A stretch of 19,603 nucleotides of DNA, taken from positions 32,653-52,255 of the forward strand of contig FR901916.1 in the NCBI GenBank assembly GCA_000438255.1, read 5' to 3'. The notes below the pieces were generated by a model, which was given only the letters and a program-made list of their open reading frames with translations, was not told the origin of the DNA and made no database searches. The position numbers and the translations under genes were made by a program. The stretch comes from Clostridium sp. CAG:389. Its GTDB lineage: Bacteria; Bacillota; Clostridia; TANB77; CAG-508. Positions 6,801-15,075 of the stretch are shown in pieces (the first letter of the stretch is position 1; each line of letters begins with the position of its first letter).

Positions 6801-8012
6801 ATGACAAATGTATTTAATATCTTAGAAGAAAGAGGCTATATTGAACAAATGACACATCCATCAGAAATAAAAGAACTTTTCGGTAAAGAAAGTGTTCCAT
6901 TTTACATCGGAATAGACCCAACAGCAGACAGTTTGCACGTTGGACACTTTGTTTCTTTAATGGTTGCAAGTCATATGCAAAAATGTGGACATAAACCAAT
7001 CATATTAGTTGGTGGTGGAACTGCAACAATAGGTGACCCATCAGGAAAAACTGATATGAGAAAAATGATGACAAGAGAAACTATAAACCACAATGTTGAA
7101 TGTATAAAAAAACAAATTGAAAAATTTATAAGTTTTAAAGGTGAAAATGCTGCAATTATAGTAAATAATGCAGACTGGCTTTTAGATTTAAATTTCGTTG
7201 ATTTTATGAGAAACATCGGAAGTCTATTCTCTGTTAATAAAATGCTTGCAGCAGAATGTTACAAACAAAGAATGGAAACAGGATTAACATTTTTCGAAAT
7301 GAGTTATATGCTTATGCAATCTTATGACTTTTTACATTTATATGAAACATATGGATGCAAATTAGAAATGGGTGGAAATGATCAATGGTCAAACATTCTT
7401 GGTGGTGTTGATTTAATCAGAAGAATTGGAAAAGATGATTCTTATGGTTTAACATTTAAACTTCTTACAACAAAAGAAGGTAAAAAAATGGGTAAAACTG
7501 AAAAAGGTGCTTTATGGTTAGACCCAGAAAAAACTTCACCATATGAATTTTATCAATATTGGAGAAATATTGAAGATGAAAGTGTTGAAAATGTTTTAAA
7601 ATTATTAACATTCTTACCTATGGATAAAATAAAAGAACTTGCTTCCCTAAAAGATGAACATATCAATGAAGCAAAAAAAGTCGCTGCATTTGAAATTACA
7701 AAATTAGTTCATGGTGAAGAAGAAGCTAAAAAAGCTGAAGAAGCTGCTAATGCCCTATTCTCTGGTAAAGGTAATTTAGATAATATGCCAACTGTTGAAT
7801 TAAATAATAAAAATATTTCTATTTTGGATGCTATTATTTTAACTGGTATTGCTCCTTCAAAAGGTCAAGCTAGAACTTTAATTAATCAAGGTGGTATTTC
7901 TTTAAATGATGTTAAAGTTTCTGATGTTAATTATGTTCTTTCAGATTCTGATTTTAAAGATGGTTACGCTATTTTGAAAAAAGGTAAAAAAATATTTTAT
8001 AAATTAGTTTAA
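6801..8012 (+). CDS. tyrS: Tyrosyl-tRNA synthetase
   Basis: This class I synthetase charges tRNA-Tyr with tyrosine using ATP. The 403-residue length is typical. The HIGH-type motif is HVGH (46-49), after YIGIDPTADSL; the KMSKS-type loop is KMGKT (229-233); the tyrosine/ATP pocket segment MGGNDQWSN is present; and an S4-like RNA-binding domain occupies about residues 335-400 (PSKGQARTLINQGGISLND). The ribosome binding site is AAAGGACG, about 9 bases before the ATG. In many Firmicutes tyrS is controlled by a T-box leader; none is seen here or upstream of the preceding zinc-ribbon gene. The gene ends inside a bidirectional terminator hairpin shared with the converging UPF0182 gene. Confidence 0.97.
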   Translation: MTNVFNILEERGYIEQMTHPSEIKELFGKESVPFYIGIDPTADSLHVGHFVSLMVASHMQKCGHKPIILVGGGTATIGDPSGKTDMRKMMTRETINHNVECIKKQIEKFISFKGENAAIIVNNADWLLDLNFVDFMRNIGSLFSVNKMLAAECYKQRMETGLTFFEMSYMLMQSYDFLHLYETYGCKLEMGGNDQWSNILGGVDLIRRIGKDDSYGLTFKLLTTKEGKKMGKTEKGALWLDPEKTSPYEFYQYWRNIEDESVENVLKLLTFLPMDKIKELASLKDEHINEAKKVAAFEITKLVHGEEEAKKAEEAANALFSGKGNLDNMPTVELNNKNISILDAIILTGIAPSKGQARTLINQGGISLNDVKVSDVNYVLSDSDFKDGYAILKKGKKIFYKLV

Positions 8013-8054
8013 AAAATCGGGATTGGAGACCATTCTCCTCATCCCGATTTTTTT
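8011..8054. terminator. Bidirectional terminator shared by tyrS and UPF0182
   Basis: AAAAAATCGGGAT, then GGAGA, a CCAT loop, TCTCC, then ATCCCGATTTTTT form a long stem with A-runs and T-runs on opposite sides, so it can terminate both strands. It overlaps the last bases of the tyrS stop codon (8010-8012) and the UPF0182 stop codon (8053-8055). Confidence 0.9.
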
Positions 8055-10839
8055 ATTCTACTATATTTTCAATTACATTATTCACTTCATTAACATCATT
8101 CTTAGTCTCAGCCTTTTTCTTATCTTCCTTTGCCTTCTCAATCTCCAAAGAATGAATCAAACTCTGTAACTTCTTAATATCAGAACCCATAAGTTCCCAA
8201 TCTTTATTATTTGTAGACTCAGACAAATTCTTATTAGCCTTAACAATCGCATCAATCAAGCCATCAACATCATCAGTATTCTCGACCTCAATATTAGAAG
8301 CCTCTTTTGAAAGCAAATTATTTAAAGCTTCACTTAGGCTATCACCAATTGCAACCTTATTTCCAGAAGCAACAACAACTTTTTTAAGAACAGGTATTTT
8401 AGATTCCACATTTAACATTGTCTGATAAATTGATTCAACATATAACAATGTGTTGTTTACTGGAACAACTACCATATCCTTTGTAACCTTTGTTCCACTT
8501 GTATTTAAGCTTTGAATCTCGGAATAAATTGTTTCATCTTGCTCAATTTGATTATCTAACTGCATTGGTCCAAAGATATTACTATCTTGTGAAAATTTAT
8601 ACAATTTTAATTTATTTGAACTTCCATCTGTTGTTCCAACTAAATATGAAATTAGATTTTGTTTTGACTCTGGTGTATAAATTTGTATTAAGCCAATTTC
8701 ATTTTTTTCGTCTTTGTTAACCATTGTGTAATATGGTTTTAACTCTGTTCCTGTTGATTTTGTAACATTTGTTGCATTATATTTGGCTAAACTCCATACA
8801 TCATCTGTTCTATACAATACATCAGGTTTTACATTATGATATATTTTTAATAATTCTGTTTGAACATTATATAAATATTCTGGATAAATAAAATGTTCTG
8901 ATATATCTGTTGATATTTCTGAATTTATATCTTCAAAAATTGTTGGATATATATTTCTATATGCCATAGCAATTGGGTCTGTTTTATCTGTTACATAAAA
9001 CTTCATTGTACCATCATAGCTATCTATTATTACTTTTACTGAATTTCTTATATAATTAATTTTTTCTTTAATTCCATCATGTTCTATTGATGAATATTGT
9101 GAATATGGATAATTATTTGAAACTGTATATGCGTCTAATACCCATACCGTTTTACCATCTTCTGTTACAACTGTATATGGATTTTCGTCATAAATCAAAT
9201 ATGGCATAGCACTTTTGGCTCTTTTTATAATATTTCTATTAATTAAAATTTTGCTGTCTTTATTTATTTCTGTTGAAAATGCTAAATTCAAGTCACCTGT
9301 TCTTATTCCTAAAATTAATCTATCAATAAATCCAAGTTGTAAACCAGCATCCCCACTATATGTTGATGTATGTTCTAAACCATATTCATCTGTGTAATCA
9401 TATTCTTGTTTATTTTTTACATTTGTTGCAATTGCATTATTCGTCTCTAATCCAAAGTAAATATCTTGTGTTTTCGTTCCTAATTGCTCATCTTTACCAG
9501 ATATATCTTTTTGAATGTAGTTTAGGTTTCCTGTTACAGATACAGCTGTTGCATCAATTGCAATTTGCCCTTTTCCATGTGTATATTCATATGTTTTGCT
9601 ATTATATGTTCTTCCTGAATTTGTAACTTCTCTTGGTGCTATGTATAAAAGTTTGTCTTTTCCTGATATTTTATATTTTGCAATATTTGCATTTCTATAT
9701 GTATAATATCCTGTTCCTGTTTGACTATCATCTAACGTTTTTAATACAACATCTTGATTTATCAATCTTGTATTATTTATTACATCAGCATTTTCAACTA
9801 CTTCACTTTGTGTTATAGTTCCAGAATTTTCTAAGTTTGTTTCTTCAATATCTATGTTATATGCAGCCTTTGTGTATTTAATATTGTTAGCTATATAGTC
9901 TTTTTCTTTGTCTAGCACATTTGAATTTACAAAAATTAAATTGAAAACGATTATTACCAAAAACATTGCAACTAAATATCCTGGTATAATAGCTAAATTT
10001 TTAAGAACTTTTGCTGAATTATTTTTCTTAAATGCTTTTATTGCTCTAATTGAAGCAAAAACAATAACAAATGAGAATATTAAATATCCCCATCTTTGAA
10101 TCATTACATCTGTATAACTTGCACCTATAATCTCAATGTTTTCTGCTGAGTCTGCATCATTTTTTATTGTTAACATTTTATTCAAAGATATATTTGTTAC
10201 ATTTAGAGCATTCATTAAAGCTATTGCAATTACTACAATAGTAGCATTTCTTAAAATCTTTTTGATAAGTAAACTATCTCTTACCATTTTTCCGTCTACA
10301 CCATCAAAATATCTGTTAAATACAATAACATAATAAATTGCCATATAAATTGTTAATTCTATAATTATTCCTATAAAATATAATAATAATGTTTGGATAA
10401 ATGGCTTTTGGAACATGTAAAACGCTATATCAAATCCAAAAACTGGGTCATTTATTCCAAATGATGCATTACTTGCACATAGTAAAAATTGCTTCATCAA
10501 TGTGTTAGAAACAAGTGTACTTATTACTACTGATGCTACAAGTGATATTGATTTATTAAGTAATTTAGGCATCTCTTTGTTTTCTTTTTCAAAAAATGGC
10601 TTTAATCCTTTTTTTATTCCCCTATTTGTAAAATACATTATTATATATAATACTATAAAGTTTATTCCAAAAATTATATATTTACATTTTAAATTTGTTT
10701 CAAATGCTTGTATATAATTTTCTCCTAATTCTTTGTATTGTAAGTATGTTCCTCTTAAATTTATATAGCTTCCTATTGCAAATATTGCTATAAACAACAA
10801 CACGATTATCATTCTTACTTTGCTTTTTTTCTTTTCCAT
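8053..10839 (-). CDS. UPF0182 family large membrane protein
   Basis: This 928-residue protein belongs to the UPF0182 (COG1615) family of unknown function. The N-terminal third holds seven likely membrane segments (about 9-27, 52-71, 95-113, 147-175, 195-215, 249-267, 284-305). The family pattern DPVFGFDIAFYMFQKPFIQ is at 131-149, and YIANNIKYTKAAYNID starts at 315. The rest (about 310-860) is a large, presumably extracytoplasmic domain, followed by an acidic and lysine-rich tail likely to be helical. A strong GGAGGAGG ribosome binding site directly touches the left repeat of the element at 10852-10988. The gene follows ftsY with no obvious promoter of its own. The codon bias changes clearly along the gene: lysine AAA:AAG is 12:2 in the first 113 codons and 6:10 in the last 115. 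Confidence 0.93.
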   Translation of the reverse strand: MEKKKSKVRMIIVLLFIAIFAIGSYINLRGTYLQYKELGENYIQAFETNLKCKYIIFGINFIVLYIIMYFTNRGIKKGLKPFFEKENKEMPKLLNKSISLVASVVISTLVSNTLMKQFLLCASNASFGINDPVFGFDIAFYMFQKPFIQTLLLYFIGIIIELTIYMAIYYVIVFNRYFDGVDGKMVRDSLLIKKILRNATIVVIAIALMNALNVTNISLNKMLTIKNDADSAENIEIIGASYTDVMIQRWGYLIFSFVIVFASIRAIKAFKKNNSAKVLKNLAIIPGYLVAMFLVIIVFNLIFVNSNVLDKEKDYIANNIKYTKAAYNIDIEETNLENSGTITQSEVVENADVINNTRLINQDVVLKTLDDSQTGTGYYTYRNANIAKYKISGKDKLLYIAPREVTNSGRTYNSKTYEYTHGKGQIAIDATAVSVTGNLNYIQKDISGKDEQLGTKTQDIYFGLETNNAIATNVKNKQEYDYTDEYGLEHTSTYSGDAGLQLGFIDRLILGIRTGDLNLAFSTEINKDSKILINRNIIKRAKSAMPYLIYDENPYTVVTEDGKTVWVLDAYTVSNNYPYSQYSSIEHDGIKEKINYIRNSVKVIIDSYDGTMKFYVTDKTDPIAMAYRNIYPTIFEDINSEISTDISEHFIYPEYLYNVQTELLKIYHNVKPDVLYRTDDVWSLAKYNATNVTKSTGTELKPYYTMVNKDEKNEIGLIQIYTPESKQNLISYLVGTTDGSSNKLKLYKFSQDSNIFGPMQLDNQIEQDETIYSEIQSLNTSGTKVTKDMVVVPVNNTLLYVESIYQTMLNVESKIPVLKKVVVASGNKVAIGDSLSEALNNLLSKEASNIEVENTDDVDGLIDAIVKANKNLSESTNNKDWELMGSDIKKLQSLIHSLEIEKAKEDKKKAETKNDVNEVNNVIENIVE

Positions 10840-10851
10840 TTTAACCTCCTC

Positions 10852-10988
10852 CTGTTTTTGGGGACGGAGGAAAAAAACAGTTTTTTACATTAAGTATTTC
10901 ATATCATTAATATAAAGTATTTACATTTACAAAATGATGTATAACTATAAATATAAAATCTGTTTTTTTGCTCCGTCCCTAAAAACAG
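10852..10988. repeat. 137-base element with 29-base terminal inverted repeats (MITE- or paired-REP-like)
   Basis: The left end (10852-10880) reads CTGTTTTT, then GGGGACGGAGG, then AAAAAAACAG. The reverse complement of the right end (10960-10988) reads CTGTTTTT, then AGGGACGGAGC, then AAAAAAACAG. By eye they match at 27 of 29 positions. Each end is also an imperfect palindrome (CTGTTTTT/AAAAACAG). The 79-base interior is A/T-rich without an ORF. The element exactly fills the gap from the ftsY stop (10990) to the UPF0182 ribosome binding site. No clear target-site duplication is visible. It could be a non-autonomous mobile element, a REP doublet or a regulatory/terminating stem-loop. Confidence 0.8.
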
Positions 10989-10989
10989 T

Positions 10990-11895
10990 TTAAATTATCG
11001 CTTTGACGAAGTCTTCTGAATTGAAGATTTCCATATCATCAATTTGTTCTCCAACCCCAATGAATTTTACTGGAATTTTATTTTCTTCAACAATTCCTAT
11101 AACAACTCCACCTTTTGCTGTCCCATCAAGCTTTGTTAATACAATTCCTGTTATATCTGTTTCTTGCTTAAAAGCTTTTACTTGTGAAATAGCATTTTGC
11201 CCTGTTGTTCCGTCTATTACAAGTAAAACTTCTTTGTCTGCTTCTGGCATTTCTTTATTTATTACTTTTTGTATTTTATTTAATTCATCCATTAAATATT
11301 TTTTGTTGTGTAATCTTCCTGCTGTATCTACTATTAGTACATCTGCTCCATTTTCTCTTGTTTTTTTGATAGCGTCAAATACTACTGATGCTGGGTCAAC
11401 TCCTTCATCTCTTTTTACAATATATGCTCCCGCTCTTTTTGCCCATATTTCTAGTTGTTCAACTGCTGCTGCTCTAAATGTGTCTGCTGCTGCAACTACT
11501 ACTTTTTTTCCGTCTTTTGCTAATCTATTTGCCATCTTTCCTATTGATGTTGTTTTTCCTACTCCATTTACTCCTACTACTAAGATTACTGATGGTTTTG
11601 TGTTTAGGTGTAATTCTTTATCTGCTCCATCTAGTATTTTTTGCATTTCTTCTCTTAATGCTTGTTTTACTTCTTCTTCGTCTTGTATCTTTTCTTTTTT
11701 GATTTTTTCTCTTAAATTTGATATTATTTTGATTGATGTTTCCATACCTATGTCTGACATTATTAGTACTTCTTCTAGTTCATCTAAAAATTCTTCATCT
11801 ACTTTTCGAAAGTTTTTGAATACATTGTTTATTTTTTCGTCAAATGATGTTTTTGTCTTGTTTAGCCCATTTTTTAATTTATCGAAAAATCCCAT
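10990..11895 (-). CDS. ftsY: Signal recognition particle receptor FtsY
   Basis: This SRP-type GTPase docks the ribosome-SRP complex to the membrane for co-translational insertion. The start is taken at 11895 (MGFFDKLKNGLNK), giving 301 residues. An AGGCGG ribosome binding site lies upstream, and the promoter at 11980-12008 would leave a longer in-frame ATG at 12027 untranscribed. The N domain occupies about residues 15-90 and the G domain the rest, with GVNGVGKT (108-115), DTFRAAAVEQL (138-148), DTAGR (190-194), TKLD (254-257) and the GVGE-x3-D closing motif (280-287). The long acidic A domain of E. coli FtsY is missing, as is normal in Gram-positives. Early codons are almost all A-ending (GTA, ACA, GCA, GGA); GTT, GCT and CTT appear mainly near the end. 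Confidence 0.96.
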   Translation of the reverse strand: MGFFDKLKNGLNKTKTSFDEKINNVFKNFRKVDEEFLDELEEVLIMSDIGMETSIKIISNLREKIKKEKIQDEEEVKQALREEMQKILDGADKELHLNTKPSVILVVGVNGVGKTTSIGKMANRLAKDGKKVVVAAADTFRAAAVEQLEIWAKRAGAYIVKRDEGVDPASVVFDAIKKTRENGADVLIVDTAGRLHNKKYLMDELNKIQKVINKEMPEADKEVLLVIDGTTGQNAISQVKAFKQETDITGIVLTKLDGTAKGGVVIGIVEENKIPVKFIGVGEQIDDMEIFNSEDFVKAII

Positions 11896-11979
11896 GGTTT
11901 TGTCCGCCTTTCTTTTTTCTATTATTATACTTTTGATATATTTGTGCCATCCTTTTTTCCATTTTTTGTTAACATTATT

Positions 11980-12008
11980 AGTATAGCACATTTTAGCACA
12001 ACTGGCAA
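11980..12008 (-). promoter_or_regulatory. Promoter of ftsY
   Basis: On the minus strand TTGCCA (12003-12008), a 17-base spacer and TATACT (11980-11985) form a strong sigma-A promoter. The start codon at 11895 lies about 85 bases downstream. It is back-to-back with the promoter of the solenoid gene. Confidence 0.75.
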
Positions 12009-12064
12009 CATCTTTTTTATGTAACAAATTTAATCATAAATGAACATTAATTTTCCAAAAATAA

Positions 12065-12093
12065 TTGACAAAATAGTATTAAAGATATATGAT
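12065..12093 (+). promoter_or_regulatory. Promoter of the solenoid membrane protein gene
   Basis: A perfect TTGACA (12065-12070), exactly 17 bases and TATGAT (12088-12093) lie about 37 bases before the start codon at 12130. The -35 boxes of this and the ftsY promoter are about 57 bases apart on opposite strands. Confidence 0.75.
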
Positions 12094-12129
12094 TTGACAT
12101 ATAAAAATATTAAAAAAGGAGGATTTGTT

Positions 12130-13395
12130 ATGTTAAAAAACAAAACAAAAATCATTGCAATTTTAACTGTTTTATTTATGCTTTTAGCAATACCTTTTGC
12201 TCTTGCAGATAATGAAACAAATAATGAAAACGATATCGCTCTTATTTCAGACGAATCTGAAACAAAACCAGTTGAACAAGAAGTTGAAAATACAATTTCA
12301 GAAAACAAAACACAAGAAGATTCTTACAAAAAAAGTGATGTATATCTTACTGGTGACAATATAACAGTTGATTACATAGTTGACGGAAATTTATTTGTTA
12401 TGGCTGATACTGTTACTATCAATTCTCAAATTGGTGGAGATGCCTTCATAATGGCAAAGAAGATAATTGTTGATGAAAAAGCTTACATCTTTAATAACCT
12501 TTTTGCTATGGCTAATTCAATTGAAGTTAAAGGTATTGTTTTTGATGTTTATGCATTAACAAATAATTTTACAGTTTCAAATGGTTATATTTATAGAGAT
12601 GCAAAAATATCTTGCAAAACTTTGAATATTAACGGAGCTATTGGTAGAAATGCTTTTGTAAGTTGTTCAAATATCAACTTCAATACTGATGAAAATGCAA
12701 AAGGTATAATTTATGGTAATTTAACTTATTCAACACCTTCTGAACTTTCATTTGAAGATGGAGTTGTAAATGGAACAGTAGTTTATAAAGCACCAACAAC
12801 TTCTTCTGAAAAAACAGTTGGAGCAATTGTATCAGATTATATTCTTGATTTAGGTACATTTATAGTATTTGTAGTTATTATCTGGTTAGTTTGCTTATGG
12901 CTTACACCAAAATTCTTAAATAATACAAATCAATTTGTTGGAAAGAAAACTTTAAATATTTTAGGAACAGGATTCCTTACACTTGTTGCTGTTCCAGTTG
13001 CTTGTATAATTTTAATATTATTACAAATAACAGCTAGCATTTCTTTATTAACAATTGCTTTATATGTATTAGCATTAGTGTTGGCAAAATCATTATTCAC
13101 AATTGTTGCTAATAACTACTTATGTTCAAGATTAAATATTAATAAAAATAATGGCAGATTTGGAATGTTGATTGTTTCAGGAATTATAGTTTGGGTAATT
13201 TGTGAACTTCCTTTTATCGGAAGAATAGTTTCATTTGTAATAGCTGTACTTGGTTTAGGAATTTTAGTTTCTGCTATACTTCCTAAAAAATCATGTAAAA
13301 AAAATAAAGACCAAAAAGTATCTGATTCTAGTTCAAAAGAAGAAGTAATCGAAATAACATCTGAAACAAAAAATGATGACAAAGAAGAAAAATAA
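12130..13395 (+). CDS. Secreted/membrane-anchored beta-solenoid protein ('polymer-forming' type)
   Basis: I start this at 12130, behind AGGAGG (12117-12122), because the next residues form a signal peptide: MLKNKTK, a hydrophobic run, and a likely cut after PFALA at residue 26. That gives 421 residues. Residues 30-67 are acidic and probably disordered. Residues 70-220 form about seven coils of 17-18 residues (GNLFVMADTVTINSQI, GGDAFIMAKKIIVDEKAY and so on), a bactofilin-like right-handed solenoid. Residues 240-383 hold four or five membrane segments, and the tail (385-421) is charged. Because of the signal peptide the solenoid should face outside, unlike classical cytoplasmic bactofilins. Annotation pipelines often call such proteins polymer-forming cytoskeletal proteins; the actual function is unknown. 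It is a single-gene unit, divergent from ftsY. Confidence 0.85.
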   Translation: MLKNKTKIIAILTVLFMLLAIPFALADNETNNENDIALISDESETKPVEQEVENTISENKTQEDSYKKSDVYLTGDNITVDYIVDGNLFVMADTVTINSQIGGDAFIMAKKIIVDEKAYIFNNLFAMANSIEVKGIVFDVYALTNNFTVSNGYIYRDAKISCKTLNINGAIGRNAFVSCSNINFNTDENAKGIIYGNLTYSTPSELSFEDGVVNGTVVYKAPTTSSEKTVGAIVSDYILDLGTFIVFVVIIWLVCLWLTPKFLNNTNQFVGKKTLNILGTGFLTLVAVPVACIILILLQITASISLLTIALYVLALVLAKSLFTIVANNYLCSRLNINKNNGRFGMLIVSGIIVWVICELPFIGRIVSFVIAVLGLGILVSAILPKKSCKKNKDQKVSDSSSKEEVIEITSETKNDDKEEK

Positions 13396-13399
13396 TTTT

Positions 13400-13435
13400 A
13401 AAAGGATTGAAGTTTTACTCTCCAATCCTTTTTTT
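13400..13435. terminator. Bidirectional terminator between the solenoid gene and rpe
   Basis: AAAAGGATTG (13400-13409) pairs with CAATCCTTTT (13423-13432) over 10 bases with a 13-base loop. T-runs follow on the plus strand and A-runs precede it, so it can also end the converging rpe transcript. Confidence 0.88.
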
Positions 13436-13451
13436 ATAAAATATTTACATC

Positions 13452-14111
13452 TTATTTTTTTAATTCATCAATTATGACTTTATAATCTTTTGCAATTAAA
13501 ATAGCTGTACCAGAAACCAATATATTTGCTCCCGCTTCTTTTACTGCTTCTACTGTTTTTAGATTAATTCCACCATCTGCCTCTATATCAATTTCTATAT
13601 TATTATCATCAATATATTTTTTTAAAGCTGAAATTTTATCAACCATATCTGTCAAAAGAGTTTGCCCTCCTTTACCAGGTTCAACAGTCATAACCAAACA
13701 CATATGAATATATGGTAAAAATTCATAAATTTCTTCTATTTTTGTCTCAGGCTTTACACTTAATCCAACTTTGCAATGATTATCCTTGATTTTTTTTATG
13801 ATTTGCATAACCTCTTCTTTATCTTTGCAAGCCTCATAATGAAATGTGATTATATTTGGCTCAACTGCCAAAAAATCATCTATTGCTGAATTTACATCTT
13901 CTACCATTAAATGTATATCAAGTGGTAAATTTGAAATTCTTTTTATATATGATGCATATTCTAGCATTTTATTATATGTATTTTTTTCTACAAATTTTCC
14001 ATCCATAACATCTATATGAAAATAATCTGTTTTGGCTTTTTCAAGTGCAAAAAATGTTTTTGATTCTTCTCCTTTTTTTACTGAAAGTATTGATGTTGAA
14101 ACCTCTACCAT
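13452..14111 (-). CDS. rpe: Ribulose-phosphate 3-epimerase family protein
   Basis: This enzyme interconverts ribulose 5-phosphate and xylulose 5-phosphate in the pentose phosphate pathway. The 219-residue TIM barrel has the metal ligands H32 and D34 (FHIDVMDG), H67 (DIHLMV) and D179 (ADGGIN), and the phosphate-binding segments PGKGGQ (145-150) and VSGTAI (199-204). Two small departures from the common family sequence are seen: MTVEPGKGGQ instead of the usual VNPGFGGQ, and EADGGI instead of VDGGI. The catalytic aspartates remain, so activity is expected, but a related hexulose-phosphate epimerase cannot be excluded. The start codon overlaps the rsgA stop by 7 bases (ATGGTAG), with GGAGAG upstream inside rsgA, suggesting translational coupling. 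It is the last gene of the kinase cluster and ends at a bidirectional terminator. Confidence 0.9.
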   Translation of the reverse strand: MVEVSTSILSVKKGEESKTFFALEKAKTDYFHIDVMDGKFVEKNTYNKMLEYASYIKRISNLPLDIHLMVEDVNSAIDDFLAVEPNIITFHYEACKDKEEVMQIIKKIKDNHCKVGLSVKPETKIEEIYEFLPYIHMCLVMTVEPGKGGQTLLTDMVDKISALKKYIDDNNIEIDIEADGGINLKTVEAVKEAGANILVSGTAILIAKDYKVIIDELKK

Positions 14112-15028
14112 TTATATCTCTCCTTTTCTTTTAGTTCTTCATAAATTTTGCAAAATCTTTCATATCTGCCACTGTCTATTTTTCCTTTTTCTAATGCTTG
14201 TTTAATTCCACAATTTTGTTCTTTTATATGTGTACAACCAACAAATTCACAATTTTCTAATAATGGCTTAAATTCTTTGAAATATTGGTCCAATTTCCTA
14301 TATTCTATTTCTGATATATCAAATGTTGAAAATCCTGGTGTATCTGCAATATATGTATTTTCATCTATTTCATATAGTTTTGTTGATGTTGTTGTGTTTT
14401 TTCCTTTTTTGTTTCTTTGGCTTATTTCTCCTTCTTGTGTTATTGTATCATTAAATATTGCATTAATTAGTGTTGATTTTCCTACACCTGAATTTCCAGA
14501 AAATGCATTTATATTTCCTTTTAATTTTTTTTCTAGTTCTTGTATTCCTGTTGATGATGTTATATTTTTTGACGATATATCTTCCACGTTTTCTAATTCT
14601 TTTGCTATTGTTTCTATTAATGTATATCCTATGTTTTGATATGTTTCTTTGATTTTTTCAAATTCTTTCTTTTTGTCTAAGTCTATTTTGTTTAATACTA
14701 TTATTGGTTTTATTCCCAAATATTCTGCAAATGCCAATTGTTTGTCTAATAATAATAAATCTGGTTTTGGATTCTTGCTTGATACTACTAATACTAGTTG
14801 CGTTATATTGCTCATTTTGGGTCTTTTTATGTAGGTTGTTCTTTGTTGTATTTCTTCTATTACTGCTTTTTTGTTTTCTTCGTCTAGTATTTGTATTTCT
14901 ACTTTGTCTCCTACTACTGGTGTTATTTCTTCTTTTTTGAATTTTCCTCTGGCATTTGCTTCATATATTCCTTTTTCTGTTTTTATTTTGTATAAGTTTG
15001 ATATATTTTCTATTATTAAACCTTGCAT
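14105..15028 (-). CDS. rsgA: Ribosome small-subunit biogenesis GTPase RsgA
   Basis: This is a circularly permuted GTPase that acts in late 30S ribosome assembly. In its 307 residues, an N-terminal OB-fold covers about 1-70. The GTPase motifs come in permuted order, with NKID (113-116) before GNSGVGKS (178-185) and DTPG (229-232). A C-terminal zinc site is C260, C265, H267 and C273, followed by basic helices. GGAGG lies directly before the ATG. The 5' half uses almost only A-ending codons (GTA, ATA, ACA, CCA), with T-ending ones appearing near the end. It normally follows prkC directly; here the MNT/HEPN pair and a terminator-like hairpin come between. No clear separate promoter is visible in the 20 bases after that hairpin, so expression probably depends on read-through. 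Confidence 0.95.
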   Translation of the reverse strand: MQGLIIENISNLYKIKTEKGIYEANARGKFKKEEITPVVGDKVEIQILDEENKKAVIEEIQQRTTYIKRPKMSNITQLVLVVSSKNPKPDLLLLDKQLAFAEYLGIKPIIVLNKIDLDKKKEFEKIKETYQNIGYTLIETIAKELENVEDISSKNITSSTGIQELEKKLKGNINAFSGNSGVGKSTLINAIFNDTITQEGEISQRNKKGKNTTTSTKLYEIDENTYIADTPGFSTFDISEIEYRKLDQYFKEFKPLLENCEFVGCTHIKEQNCGIKQALEKGKIDSGRYERFCKIYEELKEKERYKW

Positions 15029-15048
15029 TTTTCCTCCAATATTTATTT

Positions 15049-15075
15049 AAAAAGAATGGAAAATTCCATCCTTTT
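15049..15075 (-). terminator. Terminator-like hairpin between the HEPN gene and rsgA
   Basis: On the minus strand AAAAGGATGGA pairs with TCCATTCTTTT across a 4-base loop (one mismatch), followed by a T-run. It overlaps the HEPN stop codon (15074-15076) and ends about 20 bases before the rsgA start. It may be a partial terminator or attenuator. Confidence 0.65.

Noticed and set aside
11896..12027. 44-residue N-terminal extension of FtsY from an ATG at 12027
   Set aside because: The strong promoter at 11980-12008 would start transcription downstream of that ATG, no ribosome binding site fits it, and MGFFDKLKNGL is the normal FtsY start.
12040..12129. 30-residue N-terminal extension of the solenoid protein
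   Set aside because: It would begin upstream of the promoter and place charged sequence before the signal peptide; AGGAGG fits the ATG at 12130.
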